64,000 nt of DNA from Scrofimicrobium canadense (GCF_009696615.1 NZ_VULO01000011.1:1-64000); one strand, 5' to 3'. Counted from the first letter of the stretch, positions 52,866 through 61,611 are shown. A program made the numbers and translations. Notes: generated from the sequence alone by a model not told the origin.

Positions 52866-55328
52866 TCAGAAGACACCTCCGCCAAGGTCTCCGAAACTGC
52901 CGGGTCGGGGGTCTTCTTCGGGGGTGTCTTCGTCTGCTAGGAGGGTGACTCCTGTGTAGAAATGAGCGCCGTTAGATTTTGTGGTGCCAATGTTGAATCG
53001 CAGTGCGAGTTCTCTTGTGAAGGCGTTTGCGCTTGCGGGTGTGACGCCTTCGAGTTTGCACCAGGCGGTGTATTCGTGGCGCATGGTTTTGCGGGCTACT
53101 CTGACGAGGTTGCCGCCGCCGATGATGAGTCGGTCGTCGACGAATCGTTGTAGTGCGTCTTCGTCGCGTTCGTAGGCTTTGGTGGCTTCTAGGACTTCGG
53201 TGGGTTCGTTGAGTCCGTGGGTGAGGTAGTTGACGGCTCCGTTGATGATCCAGGCGAGGATGCCTGGGCCTTCTTGGTTGATGAGTTTGTCGGCGAGTGC
53301 GAGGTCTCTTTTGTTTTCGGGGACGATGTTGGTGAAGGGGATTTGGCGGAGGCGTCGCCAGAAGGAGTATCCGCCGGCGCTGACTTTGGGTTGGTGGTTG
53401 CCGAGGAGCCAGAGTTTGTGGGTGGGTTGGAAGGTGAAGAAGTCTCCGTGCATGTAGCGGGCGGTGAGGGTGTCTCCGCCGGTGAGTTGTTTGACTTTGA
53501 CTTCGTCGAATTTGCCGCCTTCGGGGACCTCGCTGGCGACGACCATGCGTGCTCCTTGGAGGCGGGCGATTTCGGTGGGGTGTTGGGTTTGGGTCATCAT
53601 CAAAAAGTTGGCGGGTGCGGGTTCTGCGTAGTCGTGGAGTAGTCGCATGAGGACGTCGGCGAGGACGCTTTTGCCGTTGGCTCCTGCTCCGTAGAGGAAG
53701 GGGAGTATTTGGGTGCGCACGTATCCGGTGGCCGCGTATCCGGCTAGTTGTTGCACGTAGGTGTCGAGGCCTTGGTGACCTGTGAAGGTTTCGGCTAGGA
53801 ATGTGTTCCAGCGGGGTGTTGGCATTTGCCAGTCGGGTGTGATCAGGGTGGAGCGGGTGTGGAGTTTGGTTGGGTCGGAGCGGAGTAGTCTGCCGGTGTG
53901 TAAATCTACGATTCCGCCGGGGGTGTTGAGCTCACCGGGATGGGAATCGAGGTCGGATTGTTGGATGGCGATACGAGGATCTGTCGCGGCGAGGGTGAGG
54001 GTGTTGGAGATGCCGGCACTGCCGAGTGATTTCAACCTGAAGCGCTGTTCTTCCTTTGACACTGCGGGGAGTGCTTCGAGTGCGGTGACGGCTAACTGTT
54101 TTATTGGTGCGGCGCCGCGTCCTGTGGTTTCCCAGGTGTGGCCGTTCCAGTGGAGCCAGCGGTCGCGGTCTGTGATGTAGCGGATGCGGTCTCCGTAGGC
54201 GTCAACTAGGTATTTGCCGTTGGCTGCTTCGTGGAGCTGCCCGGAGTGTTTGACGCGGGGGTGGTCGTCGATGTCGATGACCGTAGCGAGCTGACCGTCA
54301 ACTCCATTCCCAGCGTCTGTGGGCTGGGTTGTAGGTGCTTTTGGGAGGTCAATAACCACGTCCGCGAGGCTCTCGCCGTAGCCTTCTGAGGCTAGTTGTT
54401 TGGCGGCTGCAGCATGATCACCGGCGTGGTTGAGGAGTGCGTAGGCGCCGAACTTCGTGTATGGGGTTTCGGCTTCGAACTCAGTGCTGGTGGTGAATAC
54501 GTACAATCTGTCGCGGTCGGTGGCGTTGCCGGTGGTTGCGCTCATGCCGGTGTTTTTGCCGGGGCGCCGCCAGTAGATGGTTTGGCCTCGTTGGAACGCA
54601 ACAACCCACCCGTGTGGGGTGAGTATTTCCGCCCAGCCCACTTTGTTTTCATAGTCGTCACCTGGTTTCAACCTGCCACCTGGACTAGTCGTCACGGGGA
54701 AGGGGGAGATTGGTCCGCCTGTTGCGGCTGGTGGTGGGGGTGTTTGGTCGAGCGTGCGGAAAAGGGTGAGGAAGTCGGTGAGTTCTTCGGGGGTGAGGAC
54801 GGGGATCGTTCGGGGGCCGCCAGCGAGCAGCGTCCAGGGCCGGTTTAGGGTGTGGTGTTCGGGGCCGGTGGGTGCGACGATGGTGTACCCGTTTTCGCCG
54901 CGGGTCTCCGCTAGGACGAGTTTGTCGGCTGCGCGAGCTAGCTTTTGGTTGCCGGGGACGGGCTCAGTGCTCCGAACGAACCAGTGGAGACCACCTGTTG
55001 GTGATGCTTCGAACCAGCCAGCAGTCGCCTTGTCCCAGAGTGTGCCGATCCCTGAGTCGTGGGCGAGTTCTTTGAGTGCTGCGAATTCTCCGGCTGCTCT
55101 GCCTTCGAGTTCGACCATGATGAGGTTGCCGGACACTTGGCCGCTGATGGCTGCAATACCCCAGTGGGGGTTCTGCGTGTACCACTGGGTTACCTGTTCC
55201 AGGGTGGGGCGTTTCTGGGTGTATGGCTTCCAGGGCATGGCTGGTTTCTTCTCACCACCGGGCAGGGTGGGCACAATGCTTACTCCTGCGTTGGTGAGGG
55301 CCAGGGCGGCGGCGAGAATAGGATTCAT
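52866..55328 (-). CDS. Primase-polymerase/helicase (D5/P4 type)
   Basis: The 820-residue protein has an N-terminal prim-pol domain (FPTLPGGEKKP-like region, GIAAISGQVSGNLIMVELEG, then GLHWFVRSTEPVP). A linker and the D5_N/helicase domain follow, with Walker A GAGANGKSV near residue 548 and VVASEVPEGGKFDE. A C-terminal winged-helix (RFVDDRLIIGGGNLVRVARK) closes the protein. It primes and unwinds DNA for phage replication. The candidate origin starts right at its 3' end. Confidence 0.9.
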   Translation of the reverse strand: MNPILAAALALTNAGVSIVPTLPGGEKKPAMPWKPYTQKRPTLEQVTQWYTQNPHWGIAAISGQVSGNLIMVELEGRAAGEFAALKELAHDSGIGTLWDKATAGWFEASPTGGLHWFVRSTEPVPGNQKLARAADKLVLAETRGENGYTIVAPTGPEHHTLNRPWTLLAGGPRTIPVLTPEELTDFLTLFRTLDQTPPPPAATGGPISPFPVTTSPGGRLKPGDDYENKVGWAEILTPHGWVVAFQRGQTIYWRRPGKNTGMSATTGNATDRDRLYVFTTSTEFEAETPYTKFGAYALLNHAGDHAAAAKQLASEGYGESLADVVIDLPKAPTTQPTDAGNGVDGQLATVIDIDDHPRVKHSGQLHEAANGKYLVDAYGDRIRYITDRDRWLHWNGHTWETTGRGAAPIKQLAVTALEALPAVSKEEQRFRLKSLGSAGISNTLTLAATDPRIAIQQSDLDSHPGELNTPGGIVDLHTGRLLRSDPTKLHTRSTLITPDWQMPTPRWNTFLAETFTGHQGLDTYVQQLAGYAATGYVRTQILPFLYGAGANGKSVLADVLMRLLHDYAEPAPANFLMMTQTQHPTEIARLQGARMVVASEVPEGGKFDEVKVKQLTGGDTLTARYMHGDFFTFQPTHKLWLLGNHQPKVSAGGYSFWRRLRQIPFTNIVPENKRDLALADKLINQEGPGILAWIINGAVNYLTHGLNEPTEVLEATKAYERDEDALQRFVDDRLIIGGGNLVRVARKTMRHEYTAWCKLEGVTPASANAFTRELALRFNIGTTKSNGAHFYTGVTLLADEDTPEEDPRPGSFGDLGGGVF

Positions 55329-55377
55329 TTACTTACGGTCCTTCTTGGATAGTGGGGGGCAGACGGAGAAGAGCGGG

Positions 55378-55713
55378 TTATTCAGCGTCATCGTCGCTGG
55401 GGTATTTCTTGTGGGTGATCCAGCCGCCGAGGGAGCCAACTTCCATATGGAGGCCGAGAGCGAGGGCTTTCTCCACCTTCGCTCCTCTTGAGAGCTCGGA
55501 GTCTGGCAGGAGGCATACGCCGTCGCAATCAACTAGGAGTTTGATGGCTTCGCGCATCCAGTCTTTCCACTTGGGGTTCTCGCAGGGCTCTTTGATGTCT
55601 GCGGGGTTGACTACTTCGTAGCCGACGTGGCGGAGTGCGTCTGCTGCCCGGTGGAATGCTTGCCGGTTGTAGTCGGTGTATCCGGTCATTGGTCCCGCGA
55701 TATAGATCTTCAT
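55378..55713 (-). CDS. DUF4406 / deoxyribosyltransferase-like protein
   Basis: The 111-residue protein reads MKIYIAGPMTGYTDYNRQAF at the start, the DUF4406 signature, and WMREAIKLLVDCDGVCLLPD in the centre. The fold is that of nucleoside 2-deoxyribosyltransferases, so a role in nucleotide salvage or DNA-base modification is plausible. It overlaps the upstream gene by 4 bp. Confidence 0.8.
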   Translation of the reverse strand: MKIYIAGPMTGYTDYNRQAFHRAADALRHVGYEVVNPADIKEPCENPKWKDWMREAIKLLVDCDGVCLLPDSELSRGAKVEKALALGLHMEVGSLGGWITHKKYPSDDDAE

Positions 55714-56129
55714 GCTTCTTTCCGTTCTTGTTTGCGGAGGTGGTCATAAAGTCGGTTGCCTGGGTCCGCGTAGAGATTGGTGATTGTGGTTTGCCACCAG
55801 AAGGTGATTCCCATGGCGGCCTCTTCGGGGGAGTTGGCCCATTGGCCGTGCACACCGGTGTCGGTTTTCGCGGTGAACCAGGTGTGTTCCCATGCAGGCA
55901 CGCCTTGTTGGTGGAGCCATGCGTATTCGAGTTCTTGGAGGCGGCGGCAGTCCTTGTTAGTGGCAGTGCCCGACGAGATGGGAACGAGTGCACGTAGGCC
56001 GCGACCGTAGTCAGCGGAGTCTTCCCATTGCTCGCGGGGAATCTCAGTGGCAAGGTTTTCCGGAGACAGCAGGTGGTGTAGTTCCGCTGGTAGGTCGGTA
56101 GGGTCGAACGCGTCGAATAGCGTGCTCAT
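55710..56129 (-). CDS. Early phage protein (RyR-like candidate)
   Basis: The 139-residue protein starts MSTLFDAFDPTDLPAELHHL at 56129. It contains EYAWLHQQGVPAWEHTWFTA and ITNLYADPGNRLYDHLRKQE. Trp and His are frequent. A RyR-type module is possible but not shown. Overlaps at both ends keep it in the early operon. Confidence 0.6.
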   Translation of the reverse strand: MSTLFDAFDPTDLPAELHHLLSPENLATEIPREQWEDSADYGRGLRALVPISSGTATNKDCRRLQELEYAWLHQQGVPAWEHTWFTAKTDTGVHGQWANSPEEAAMGITFWWQTTITNLYADPGNRLYDHLRKQERKEA

Positions 56130-56785
56130 AGGTCTTCCTCTGTGAACTCTTCGCGGCAGACGCCGCACATGATTGGCCCGAAATCTTGGGATTTTTTGGA
56201 GGCGCGGATCTTCCGGCCGCACCCGCACACGAGTGCCGGCACTTTTTTGGTTTCTTTGCCGAGGCGGAAGAGGAGGGAGGCTTGCCGGTAGTGGGTGATT
56301 GCCGCATCCAGGTCGTCGATTTGTTGCGCGTACTTCTTGGCGGTGTGGTCGGGGAGTGTGGTGGTGGACCAGCCGAGACTTTTGGAGTGCTCGACATGGA
56401 TGCCGATCTCTTCGGCGAGGGCTTTGAAGCGGGTGTTGTGGTAGCGGCCTTGGCGGCTGGTGTCTTTGATTTCCCGGTGGTTTGCGATGCCGTGGGCGGC
56501 TTCGTGCAGGAGAGTGCCGAGTGTGTCGCTGCCACCACGTTCTAGGCCTTCCCCGCCGAGGAACAACTCGTGAACCCTCTGGTCGTCGGTGCGGTGTTTC
56601 CACCGGTTCGCCCAGAAATGCCCGAGAGTGTTTCCTCCTTCGCCGATGGTAACGAACACGGGCGGCACGTCCGGATTGTGCGCTTGGATGGTGGCCCACG
56701 TGGTTTCGACTGTGCGGATCAGTGTGGAGGAGGCGTACCCTAAACCTTCCTTTGACGTACAAGTGTCAACGACTGGTGCGTTCAT
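56126..56785 (-). CDS. SprT-like zinc metallopeptidase
   Basis: The 219-residue protein has the HExxH motif LLHEAAHG (residues 94-98) with a further His in GRYHNTRF. A C-terminal zinc ribbon follows (CGCGRKI...CGVC). SprT-type proteases in eukaryotes cut DNA-protein crosslinks. In phages the role is not known. The chosen ATG 56785 begins MNAPVVDTCTSKEGLGYASS. Confidence 0.8.
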   Translation of the reverse strand: MNAPVVDTCTSKEGLGYASSTLIRTVETTWATIQAHNPDVPPVFVTIGEGGNTLGHFWANRWKHRTDDQRVHELFLGGEGLERGGSDTLGTLLHEAAHGIANHREIKDTSRQGRYHNTRFKALAEEIGIHVEHSKSLGWSTTTLPDHTAKKYAQQIDDLDAAITHYRQASLLFRLGKETKKVPALVCGCGRKIRASKKSQDFGPIMCGVCREEFTEEDL

Positions 56786-57033
56786 TCGATGACCTCCAGT
56801 TCTCGTAGAACACTGGGGTCGGTGATAGTGCGTAGCCCTAGTGCTCCGGTGTAGGGGATTGGTGTTTTTAGTGCGCGGGGGTTGGCGAGTACGAGGTGGT
56901 AGCCGGTGCGGAGTCTCCACTTGGTGTTGCATCCACAGGGGTGCTGGAAGTTCCCGGAGGGGTGCACGTCGACGAGGTCGACGATGCCGATGATGGCCCA
57001 CGCGTGCGGCTGGCGGACAGTAAGGACCCTCAT
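56782..57033 (-). CDS. ASCH-like small protein
   Basis: The 83-residue protein begins MRVLTVRQPHAWAIIGIVDL, like the start of ASCH-domain proteins that often bind RNA or handle modified bases. It lacks the K..E catalytic-type pair (the usual xKxxExR is replaced by IVDLVDVHP). It may be a shortened derivative. Small overlaps join it to its neighbours. Confidence 0.5.
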   Translation of the reverse strand: MRVLTVRQPHAWAIIGIVDLVDVHPSGNFQHPCGCNTKWRLRTGYHLVLANPRALKTPIPYTGALGLRTITDPSVLRELEVIE

Positions 57034-57503
57034 GAGAGGTCGCCTCCTTGGGTGATTTGGAGGAGTCCGGCGGGGTTGCCGTGGATAGCGTCGGTGACCG
57101 CGGGTGCGAGGGTATCGAACACGGATGCGCCGCCGGGGAGGATGATGTTGGGGAAGAATTCCCGATCGAATGTGGAGATGCCGGATTCGACGGCTTCAAG
57201 TTTCGCTTTGACGACGAGGGCTAGGGCACGCCATTTCTGCCGGCAGGCTTTCTCCCACGCATCCTGAGCAGACGATGCGGTGCGCGTTTTCCCGGTGGGG
57301 GTGAGAGTGAACTCCCTGCTGTTGCGGCTGGGGAGGGGCAGATCGAAGCGGACTTGTCGTTCTTCCCAGGTGAAGGCAACAGAGGCTTTGTCCCGGGATT
57401 CCATGACGGCGAACTGGTCGGCCCCGTAGCGCATGAGTGTGTTCTTGATTTCGGATAGCGACCGGTCAGTGCTGACCTGTGTGTTCTGGGCGTAGGTGCT
57501 CAT
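57030..57503 (-). CDS. Early phage protein of unknown function
   Basis: The 157-residue protein has MRYGADQFAVMESRDKASVA and FTWEERQVRFDLPLPSRNSR, followed by QDAWEKACRQKWRALALVVK. This pattern is common near recombination genes in actinophages. The C-terminus holds an ILPGGASVFDTLAPAV segment. Confidence 0.65.
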   Translation of the reverse strand: MSTYAQNTQVSTDRSLSEIKNTLMRYGADQFAVMESRDKASVAFTWEERQVRFDLPLPSRNSREFTLTPTGKTRTASSAQDAWEKACRQKWRALALVVKAKLEAVESGISTFDREFFPNIILPGGASVFDTLAPAVTDAIHGNPAGLLQITQGGDLS

Positions 57504-57745
57504 GCGTGGACGCCTTTCTTGAGTGTTTTCAGTCGGTCGGGGCGGTGTCCACTCCAGTGGTCCTCGATAATCCCGGTTGGGGTGGTGATGGTGATGACAG
57601 GGGCGCTTTGGTGGCCAAGTTTTTTGAGTTCGCGGGTCCAGTCGGGGGCGTGCAGTTCCGTGTAGTTGATGTTGTTTTGGGCTAGCCAGCGTTTGGTGGC
57701 GTCACATTGGACGCACCGGTCTTTCGTGTAAACGGTGATTGTCAT
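57500..57745 (-). CDS. nrdH: NrdH-like glutaredoxin
   Basis: The 81-residue protein has the redox pair CVQC at residues 11-14 in YTKDRCVQCDATKRWL and the cis-Pro region APVITITTPTG. It would reduce ribonucleotide reductase for phage dNTP supply. The host reductase is presumably the partner, because the prophage carries none. Confidence 0.88.
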   Translation of the reverse strand: MTITVYTKDRCVQCDATKRWLAQNNINYTELHAPDWTRELKKLGHQSAPVITITTPTGIIEDHWSGHRPDRLKTLKKGVHA

Positions 57746-58155
57746 GCTGCTGCCTGCTCTGGCGTGTTGAGTATGGTGATGGTGCCGTAGGCGCGTGACG
57801 CATTGTGGTGTATGTCGAGGACGGGATGGCCGTCAACCTGGCCGAGTGTTGTGGCTTCGGCTGCGAGTTTTTGGCGTGCCTCACGGATTCTTGTGTGCAT
57901 GGTGGTGGGGGTGAGCGTGTACGAGTGTTTGATGGTGTGTCGCCGTGTTTTGCACGCTAGGCATTCTGGTGCCCGGTTTTCTCGTGGGGTGGAGTTTTCT
58001 GGGGTGAGTAGGTGGCCGTTGGGGCATTCGACTGCTCGGCAGTCACGGCAGCGACCCCGGTAGGTTTGACTGGTTTTGATGCCACACCGTGTGCAGTAGG
58101 CGCCTAGGGGTGTGTTTGTGTGGCTGGTGATTTTTGTGGCAAGTACTTTCACCAT
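57742..58155 (-). CDS. Zinc-finger protein of the early operon
   Basis: The 137-residue protein has four CxxC pairs: YCTRC, RCRDC, ECPNGH and ECLAC. These suggest two zinc sites in the N-terminal half. A charged helix (HTRIREARQKLAAEATTLGQ) follows. GGAAACA lies before the ATG. It may bind DNA or mRNA. Confidence 0.68.
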   Translation of the reverse strand: MVKVLATKITSHTNTPLGAYCTRCGIKTSQTYRGRCRDCRAVECPNGHLLTPENSTPRENRAPECLACKTRRHTIKHSYTLTPTTMHTRIREARQKLAAEATTLGQVDGHPVLDIHHNASRAYGTITILNTPEQAAA

Positions 58156-58249
58156 TGTTTCCTTTCAGTTGTGTTGGTTGTTTTCTTCGTGTTGGTGCCC
58201 GCCCCGGGACTCGCACCTGGGGTGTCTGCTAGTCGGGCTGCCCGCTTGG

Positions 58250-59080
58250 CTAGCTGGCGAGTTGTTGACGCATGATCGCAATCACGTCAGGGGTGAGCCC
58301 CGTCTGCGCCTGGATGGTCGCGTCATCCGCTCCTTGCCGGATCAGGGCCACCGCCGGGTTCTCCACCGGTGCAGCTGGCGCTGCGGGTGCAGCTGGCGGT
58401 GTGAGGACTTCCCCGGTAGTTGGGTTCACTGGGCCTACTGGTGTTTGCACACTTGGCTGGTATTGCGGCTGTGGGGTGGGGGCCGGTTGGACTGGTTGAG
58501 GCGCTGAGAACGGTGCCGGCACAGACTGCGTAGGCGCCGTGGGTTGTGGTGCTCCGAATGGGTTCGCATCCGCAGCTGGCGCGGTAGCCCAGGGATTTGC
58601 CGGCACTGACTGTTGCACAGGCTGCTGGGCCCCGAACGGGTTTGCGTCCAAGGCTGGCACGTTTGCGCCACGCTGGATTTGGTAGGCGTAGACCTTCATG
58701 GGGTTTCCCTTGCCTGAGGGTTCTTCGCCGATGAACGCGGCAGCGAAAATATTGCCGGGTGCGAGTGCCTCAGTGGCTTTAGTGAATCCGGCATCCCGGA
58801 TCGCGTCTGAAAGGGCGATCTTGTCTTTGCCCCATGCTTTGATGTAAATGCTGCGCACCCCGTCATCGTCAGCGTCACTGCGCTGATCAGTTTGGATACT
58901 GACGATTACCTGCATTTGTGGTGATCCGTCGTCCCAGAACTTGGGTTGTTTGGTGACATAGTCGGTTTTCTGGCGTTGTGTGGCGCTGATGATGGTGCCG
59001 CGCACTTGAGTGCCGACCGGGGTGTCGCGGGTGAACGCGGATTTAGCTCCGGTGGAGAGTAGGTCGTCTAGTGAACTCAT
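58250..59080 (-). CDS. SSB-like protein with Pro/Gln-rich tail
   Basis: The 276-residue protein has an OB-like first half (GTQVRGTIISATQRQKTDYV, QMQVIVSIQTDQ, IYIKAWGKDKIALSDAI). A long low-complexity tail follows, rich in Pro, Gln and Ala, with NPFGA/NPW repeats. The end (NPAVALIRQGADDATIQAQT) may bind partners. Position next to the exonuclease supports a single-strand DNA-binding role. Confidence 0.68.
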   Translation of the reverse strand: MSSLDDLLSTGAKSAFTRDTPVGTQVRGTIISATQRQKTDYVTKQPKFWDDGSPQMQVIVSIQTDQRSDADDDGVRSIYIKAWGKDKIALSDAIRDAGFTKATEALAPGNIFAAAFIGEEPSGKGNPMKVYAYQIQRGANVPALDANPFGAQQPVQQSVPANPWATAPAADANPFGAPQPTAPTQSVPAPFSAPQPVQPAPTPQPQYQPSVQTPVGPVNPTTGEVLTPPAAPAAPAAPVENPAVALIRQGADDATIQAQTGLTPDVIAIMRQQLAS

Positions 59081-59103
59081 TGTTGAGGGCCTTCCTTTTG
59101 TTG

Positions 59104-59985
59104 TTATTTGGTGGGTAGGGTCATGTCGACCCCGTTGGTTACTTGTGGTTTCGCGTTTGGCGTCCAGTCCTGCTGGAATCTTTCGCAGTCCCGACAGTGG
59201 TCAGCGCGTGGGAGGCTGCTGATCCAGTTGTCCCGCACCTCCACGCTGATTGCCTCCAACGCCTTGAGGTTCGTGTGGATCTGGTTCGCCTTCGCGAGAG
59301 CGTCTACCGCTATCTGTTCGTTGTATGGTTCGCTCCACCAGTACCTGTCACTGAACTTGATGGTGGTGCGGGGTAAGAATGCGATGCTGACGTGGTCGAC
59401 TTTCACGCCCGCGTCGTTCCACCCTTTCGCGTACAGGTGGGCCTGCACCCGGTACTGTGGTGTTGGGCCTTTACGCCGGTAGTTGTCTAGAACGCTTTTG
59501 CCGACTAGTTTCCAGTCGACGGTCGCGCCGACGGTCAGATCGATCAGGTCCGTACTGCCCCAGATTTCCTGGTCTCCGATTTTCCCGACCATGGTCTTTT
59601 GTTCCCACCAGTACCGGTGAGCTTCCATCGACACGGGCTGGTCAGGGTTTTGGCCGATGATGCGCAGCTGGTTCCTATGGAAGAACTCTTCGAAGAGCGC
59701 GTGGACTGCTGTGCCGATGGTTGGCGCCCACGCGATACCCTTTTCTGACTGTTCCCACCCGGCAAGCTTCGCCGCCAAGCAGTGTTCGCAATCAGTGCCG
59801 ATTTCGGATGGGCCAATGATCTTCTGCTGGCTCCGTGGCTGGTTGAGAATCTGGTAGGTGAGGACGCTTTCTATGTCGCGTGCCAGCTCTTTTTCCCCAA
59901 GCCCTGGCGTGTAGAGGGCCTGGGATGCCATGCGGATCCCGTCGATCGTCCCGGGTATTTCTTCGGCGGTAATAGTGGTGGTCAT
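59104..59985 (-). CDS. RecB/Cas4-like exonuclease
   Basis: The 293-residue PD-(D/E)xK nuclease has GTAVHALFEEFF (His95), GSTDLIDL (Asp146) and ATVDWKLVG (Asp157, Lys159). Cys pairs CEHC (66-69) and HCRDC near the C-terminus could hold an Fe-S cluster, as in AddB and Cas4. With the SSB-like gene it forms a recombination/replication module. The start overlaps the upstream stop by 4 bp. Confidence 0.85.
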   Translation of the reverse strand: MTTTITAEEIPGTIDGIRMASQALYTPGLGEKELARDIESVLTYQILNQPRSQQKIIGPSEIGTDCEHCLAAKLAGWEQSEKGIAWAPTIGTAVHALFEEFFHRNQLRIIGQNPDQPVSMEAHRYWWEQKTMVGKIGDQEIWGSTDLIDLTVGATVDWKLVGKSVLDNYRRKGPTPQYRVQAHLYAKGWNDAGVKVDHVSIAFLPRTTIKFSDRYWWSEPYNEQIAVDALAKANQIHTNLKALEAISVEVRDNWISSLPRADHCRDCERFQQDWTPNAKPQVTNGVDMTLPTK

Positions 59986-60191
59986 ACGGCACCCGCCTCG
60001 TGCAGGTGTTCTTCCGCGTTGAGGAGTGCCACCAGTGGGTACTCCGGGTTCGTGAGGTACGCGGCCATGGCAGTGAGCCGCACGCCAGCGGCGATGGGGA
60101 TGACGGTTTCGTTTTTGGTTTCGTCATCGATTATGACGAGTTTGTCGTCACCGACCCTTTGGATGACGAGGTTGTCGGTAATGCGTGCCAT
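59982..60191 (-). CDS. 69-residue early protein
   Basis: The small protein has DNLVIQRVGDDKLVIIDDET and VRLTAMAAYLTNPEYPLVAL, mostly beta then helix. It overlaps the exonuclease start by 4 bp. No family is recognised. Confidence 0.62.
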   Translation of the reverse strand: MARITDNLVIQRVGDDKLVIIDDETKNETVIPIAAGVRLTAMAAYLTNPEYPLVALLNAEEHLHEAGAV

Positions 60192-60193
60192 GG

Positions 60194-60565
60194 CTATTTC
60201 ACGCTCACAGACGGGCGTCCAACAATGAACAAGCCATTGGCCTCGAGGAACGCTTCGGAGACTTGGCGTTTCACTTCCTCAGTGATGAGCACGGCTTTCT
60301 GCTGGTACATGGTGGGGTACTGGGCAGCCGGGAACTGCTCTTCAATCTTGCGGGTATTCAAACGCCTAGCCCCGGCGCGCACACTGATCGTGTAATCCCC
60401 AGCCTCAACCTTCTTCGCACCCTCGGGTAGGCAGCCCAGGAGGAGTTCGGCGACCTGGTCGCGTTGCTCTTTGAGTTGTTCGATTTGGGCGTCCAGGTCT
60501 GAGAGCCTTGCGGCCATTTGTGCGTATGCCTGCTGGTCTTCCACGCTGATTTCGGTGGCGGTCAT
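60194..60565 (-). CDS. Siphovirus Gp157-like protein
   Basis: The 123-residue protein has an N-terminal coiled coil (SDLDAQIEQLKEQRDQVAEL) and a C-terminal beta-rich part with VEAGDYTISVRAGARRLNTR. This matches the Gp157-type phage family in layout. Its ATG overlaps the stop of the 41-residue gene. Confidence 0.65.
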   Translation of the reverse strand: MTATEISVEDQQAYAQMAARLSDLDAQIEQLKEQRDQVAELLLGCLPEGAKKVEAGDYTISVRAGARRLNTRKIEEQFPAAQYPTMYQQKAVLITEEVKRQVSEAFLEANGLFIVGRPSVSVK

Positions 60566-60687
60566 TTCGAGGGCCTTTCTTCTTGTAGGTCTTTGGTTTT
60601 CAGGTTTCGGCGCATGTGCTGGCCGAGGGGAGAGAGTGCGAGGTCGCCGTCGCAGGCATCCTCAATGAGCGCAGCACTCACAGGCAT
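60562..60687 (-). CDS. 41-residue early protein
   Basis: ATG 60687 overlaps the stop of the upstream gene (TGATG). The product MPVSAALIEDACDGDLALSP ends in KTKDLQEERPSK, and its stop overlaps the next ATG. It is too short to assign; coupling at both ends supports translation. Confidence 0.5.
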   Translation of the reverse strand: MPVSAALIEDACDGDLALSPLGQHMRRNLKTKDLQEERPSK

Positions 60688-61145
60688 CAAAGGGCCTCGC
60701 TTTTCAGGAATGCAGCCATCTGTTCCATGCCGGCATCAACGTGCTCTCCGATTTGTGTATCGAGGATGGCAGCTAGGTCGATGCCGAGTTCGAGGGCGGC
60801 TTCATCGATGAGGGCGGGAACGAGGATTGTTTCCACAATGTTGTTCAAAATGGTTGCAGTGAGGCGGGCCTCTTCTGGTGTGGCCAGAGTTAGCTTCGGG
60901 TTCTCGGAGTCTTGTTGGGCTTGGCGGGCCATGCTGGTGAGTTTGAGGGTGACGTGTTGCAGGGGAGTGTGCCCGCAAGCACTGGTATTCTTGGTCATGG
61001 ATTGGTTTACCTTTCTATTTCGCGGTCCTGACCTGGCAAGAGGTTGGGACCGTATTCTTTTCACCACCACGTCTGTGATGGCAGCAACGACGAAAACGCC
61101 GATCGTGAGTAGGGACGCGTGAACGAACAGCTCAGCGGCAGCCAT
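60687..61145 (-). CDS. Early protein with N-terminal membrane span
   Basis: The ATG at 61145 overlaps the upstream stop (TAATG) with GGAG before it, giving 152 residues. There is one N-terminal span (HASLLTIGVFVVAAITDVVV) and a helical cytoplasmic part (TLATPEEARLTATILNNIVE). An in-frame ATG at 60998 with AAAGG could give a soluble form (MTKNTSACG). The function is unknown. Confidence 0.58.
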   Translation of the reverse strand: MAAAELFVHASLLTIGVFVVAAITDVVVKRIRSQPLARSGPRNRKVNQSMTKNTSACGHTPLQHVTLKLTSMARQAQQDSENPKLTLATPEEARLTATILNNIVETILVPALIDEAALELGIDLAAILDTQIGEHVDAGMEQMAAFLKSEAL

Positions 61146-61351
61146 TAGAGGTCTCCGGTTCCTTCTTGTTCTGCGACGAATCGTGCTACTTCGTCGGGGT
61201 GCCACCGTGGGCAACTCCCGATCTGGATCGCCCGGGGCAGTGGCTTCCCTTCAGAACGCCACCGGTAGATGGTGGCTCGCGACACGTCAAAGATTTGTGC
61301 GAGGTCGTTGACGGTGAGGAGCTTAGGGAGAGGTGGGGCTGAAACGGTCAT
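61145..61351 (-). CDS. Excisionase/MerR-type HTH protein
   Basis: The 68-residue winged-helix protein reads LLTVNDLAQIFDVSRATIYR, then the WRSEGKPLPRAIQIG wing. It may be the excisionase or a small regulator. It starts 4 bp inside the Cro-like gene. Confidence 0.78.
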   Translation of the reverse strand: MTVSAPPLPKLLTVNDLAQIFDVSRATIYRWRSEGKPLPRAIQIGSCPRWHPDEVARFVAEQEGTGDL

Positions 61352-61611
61352 GCCGACACCGCCTGGCTTGCTAACGAGCGTATTTCGGCTAGAGATAGCA
61401 GCCGCGAAGGAGTAGTACCGAGGCTGCTCGCGATTCTCTCGAGTTCTGCCCCAGTAAACCCGTGTGGACCGTCAAGGCGTCGAGCGAAAGTGTCGCGTCC
61501 GATACCGAGGGTTCTTGCCATGTTTGTATGTGAGATTCCGTGGCGACGTAGCTCAACTAGGATGATCTCATTCAGCGCTTCAGTGACTGTAAGTGGTTGT
61601 TTAGTGACCAT
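61348..61611 (-). CDS. Cro-like HTH regulator
   Basis: The 87-residue protein has an XRE-type helix-turn-helix (HTNMARTLGIGRDTFARRLD) and a helical end. It is the first leftward gene, divergent from the repressor, the usual place for Cro. It probably represses the repressor promoter during lytic growth. Confidence 0.8.
   Translation of the reverse strand: MVTKQPLTVTEALNEIILVELRRHGISHTNMARTLGIGRDTFARRLDGPHGFTGAELERIASSLGTTPSRLLSLAEIRSLASQAVSA

Noticed and set aside
52555-52866. N-terminal extension of the 52207-52554 gene across the repeats
   Set aside because: The extension is made of the iteron sequence, lacks a ribosome site and has unusual composition; ATG 52554 is the more likely start.
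55710-57199. Long minus frames extending across the SprT-like and neighbouring genes
   Set aside because: Only the parts starting at 56129 and 56785 give recognisable proteins; upstream parts are shadows of other genes.
58193-58262. Functional tRNA gene
   Set aside because: The anticodon arm does not pair and the acceptor 5' strand is poor, so I list it only as a tRNA-like observation.
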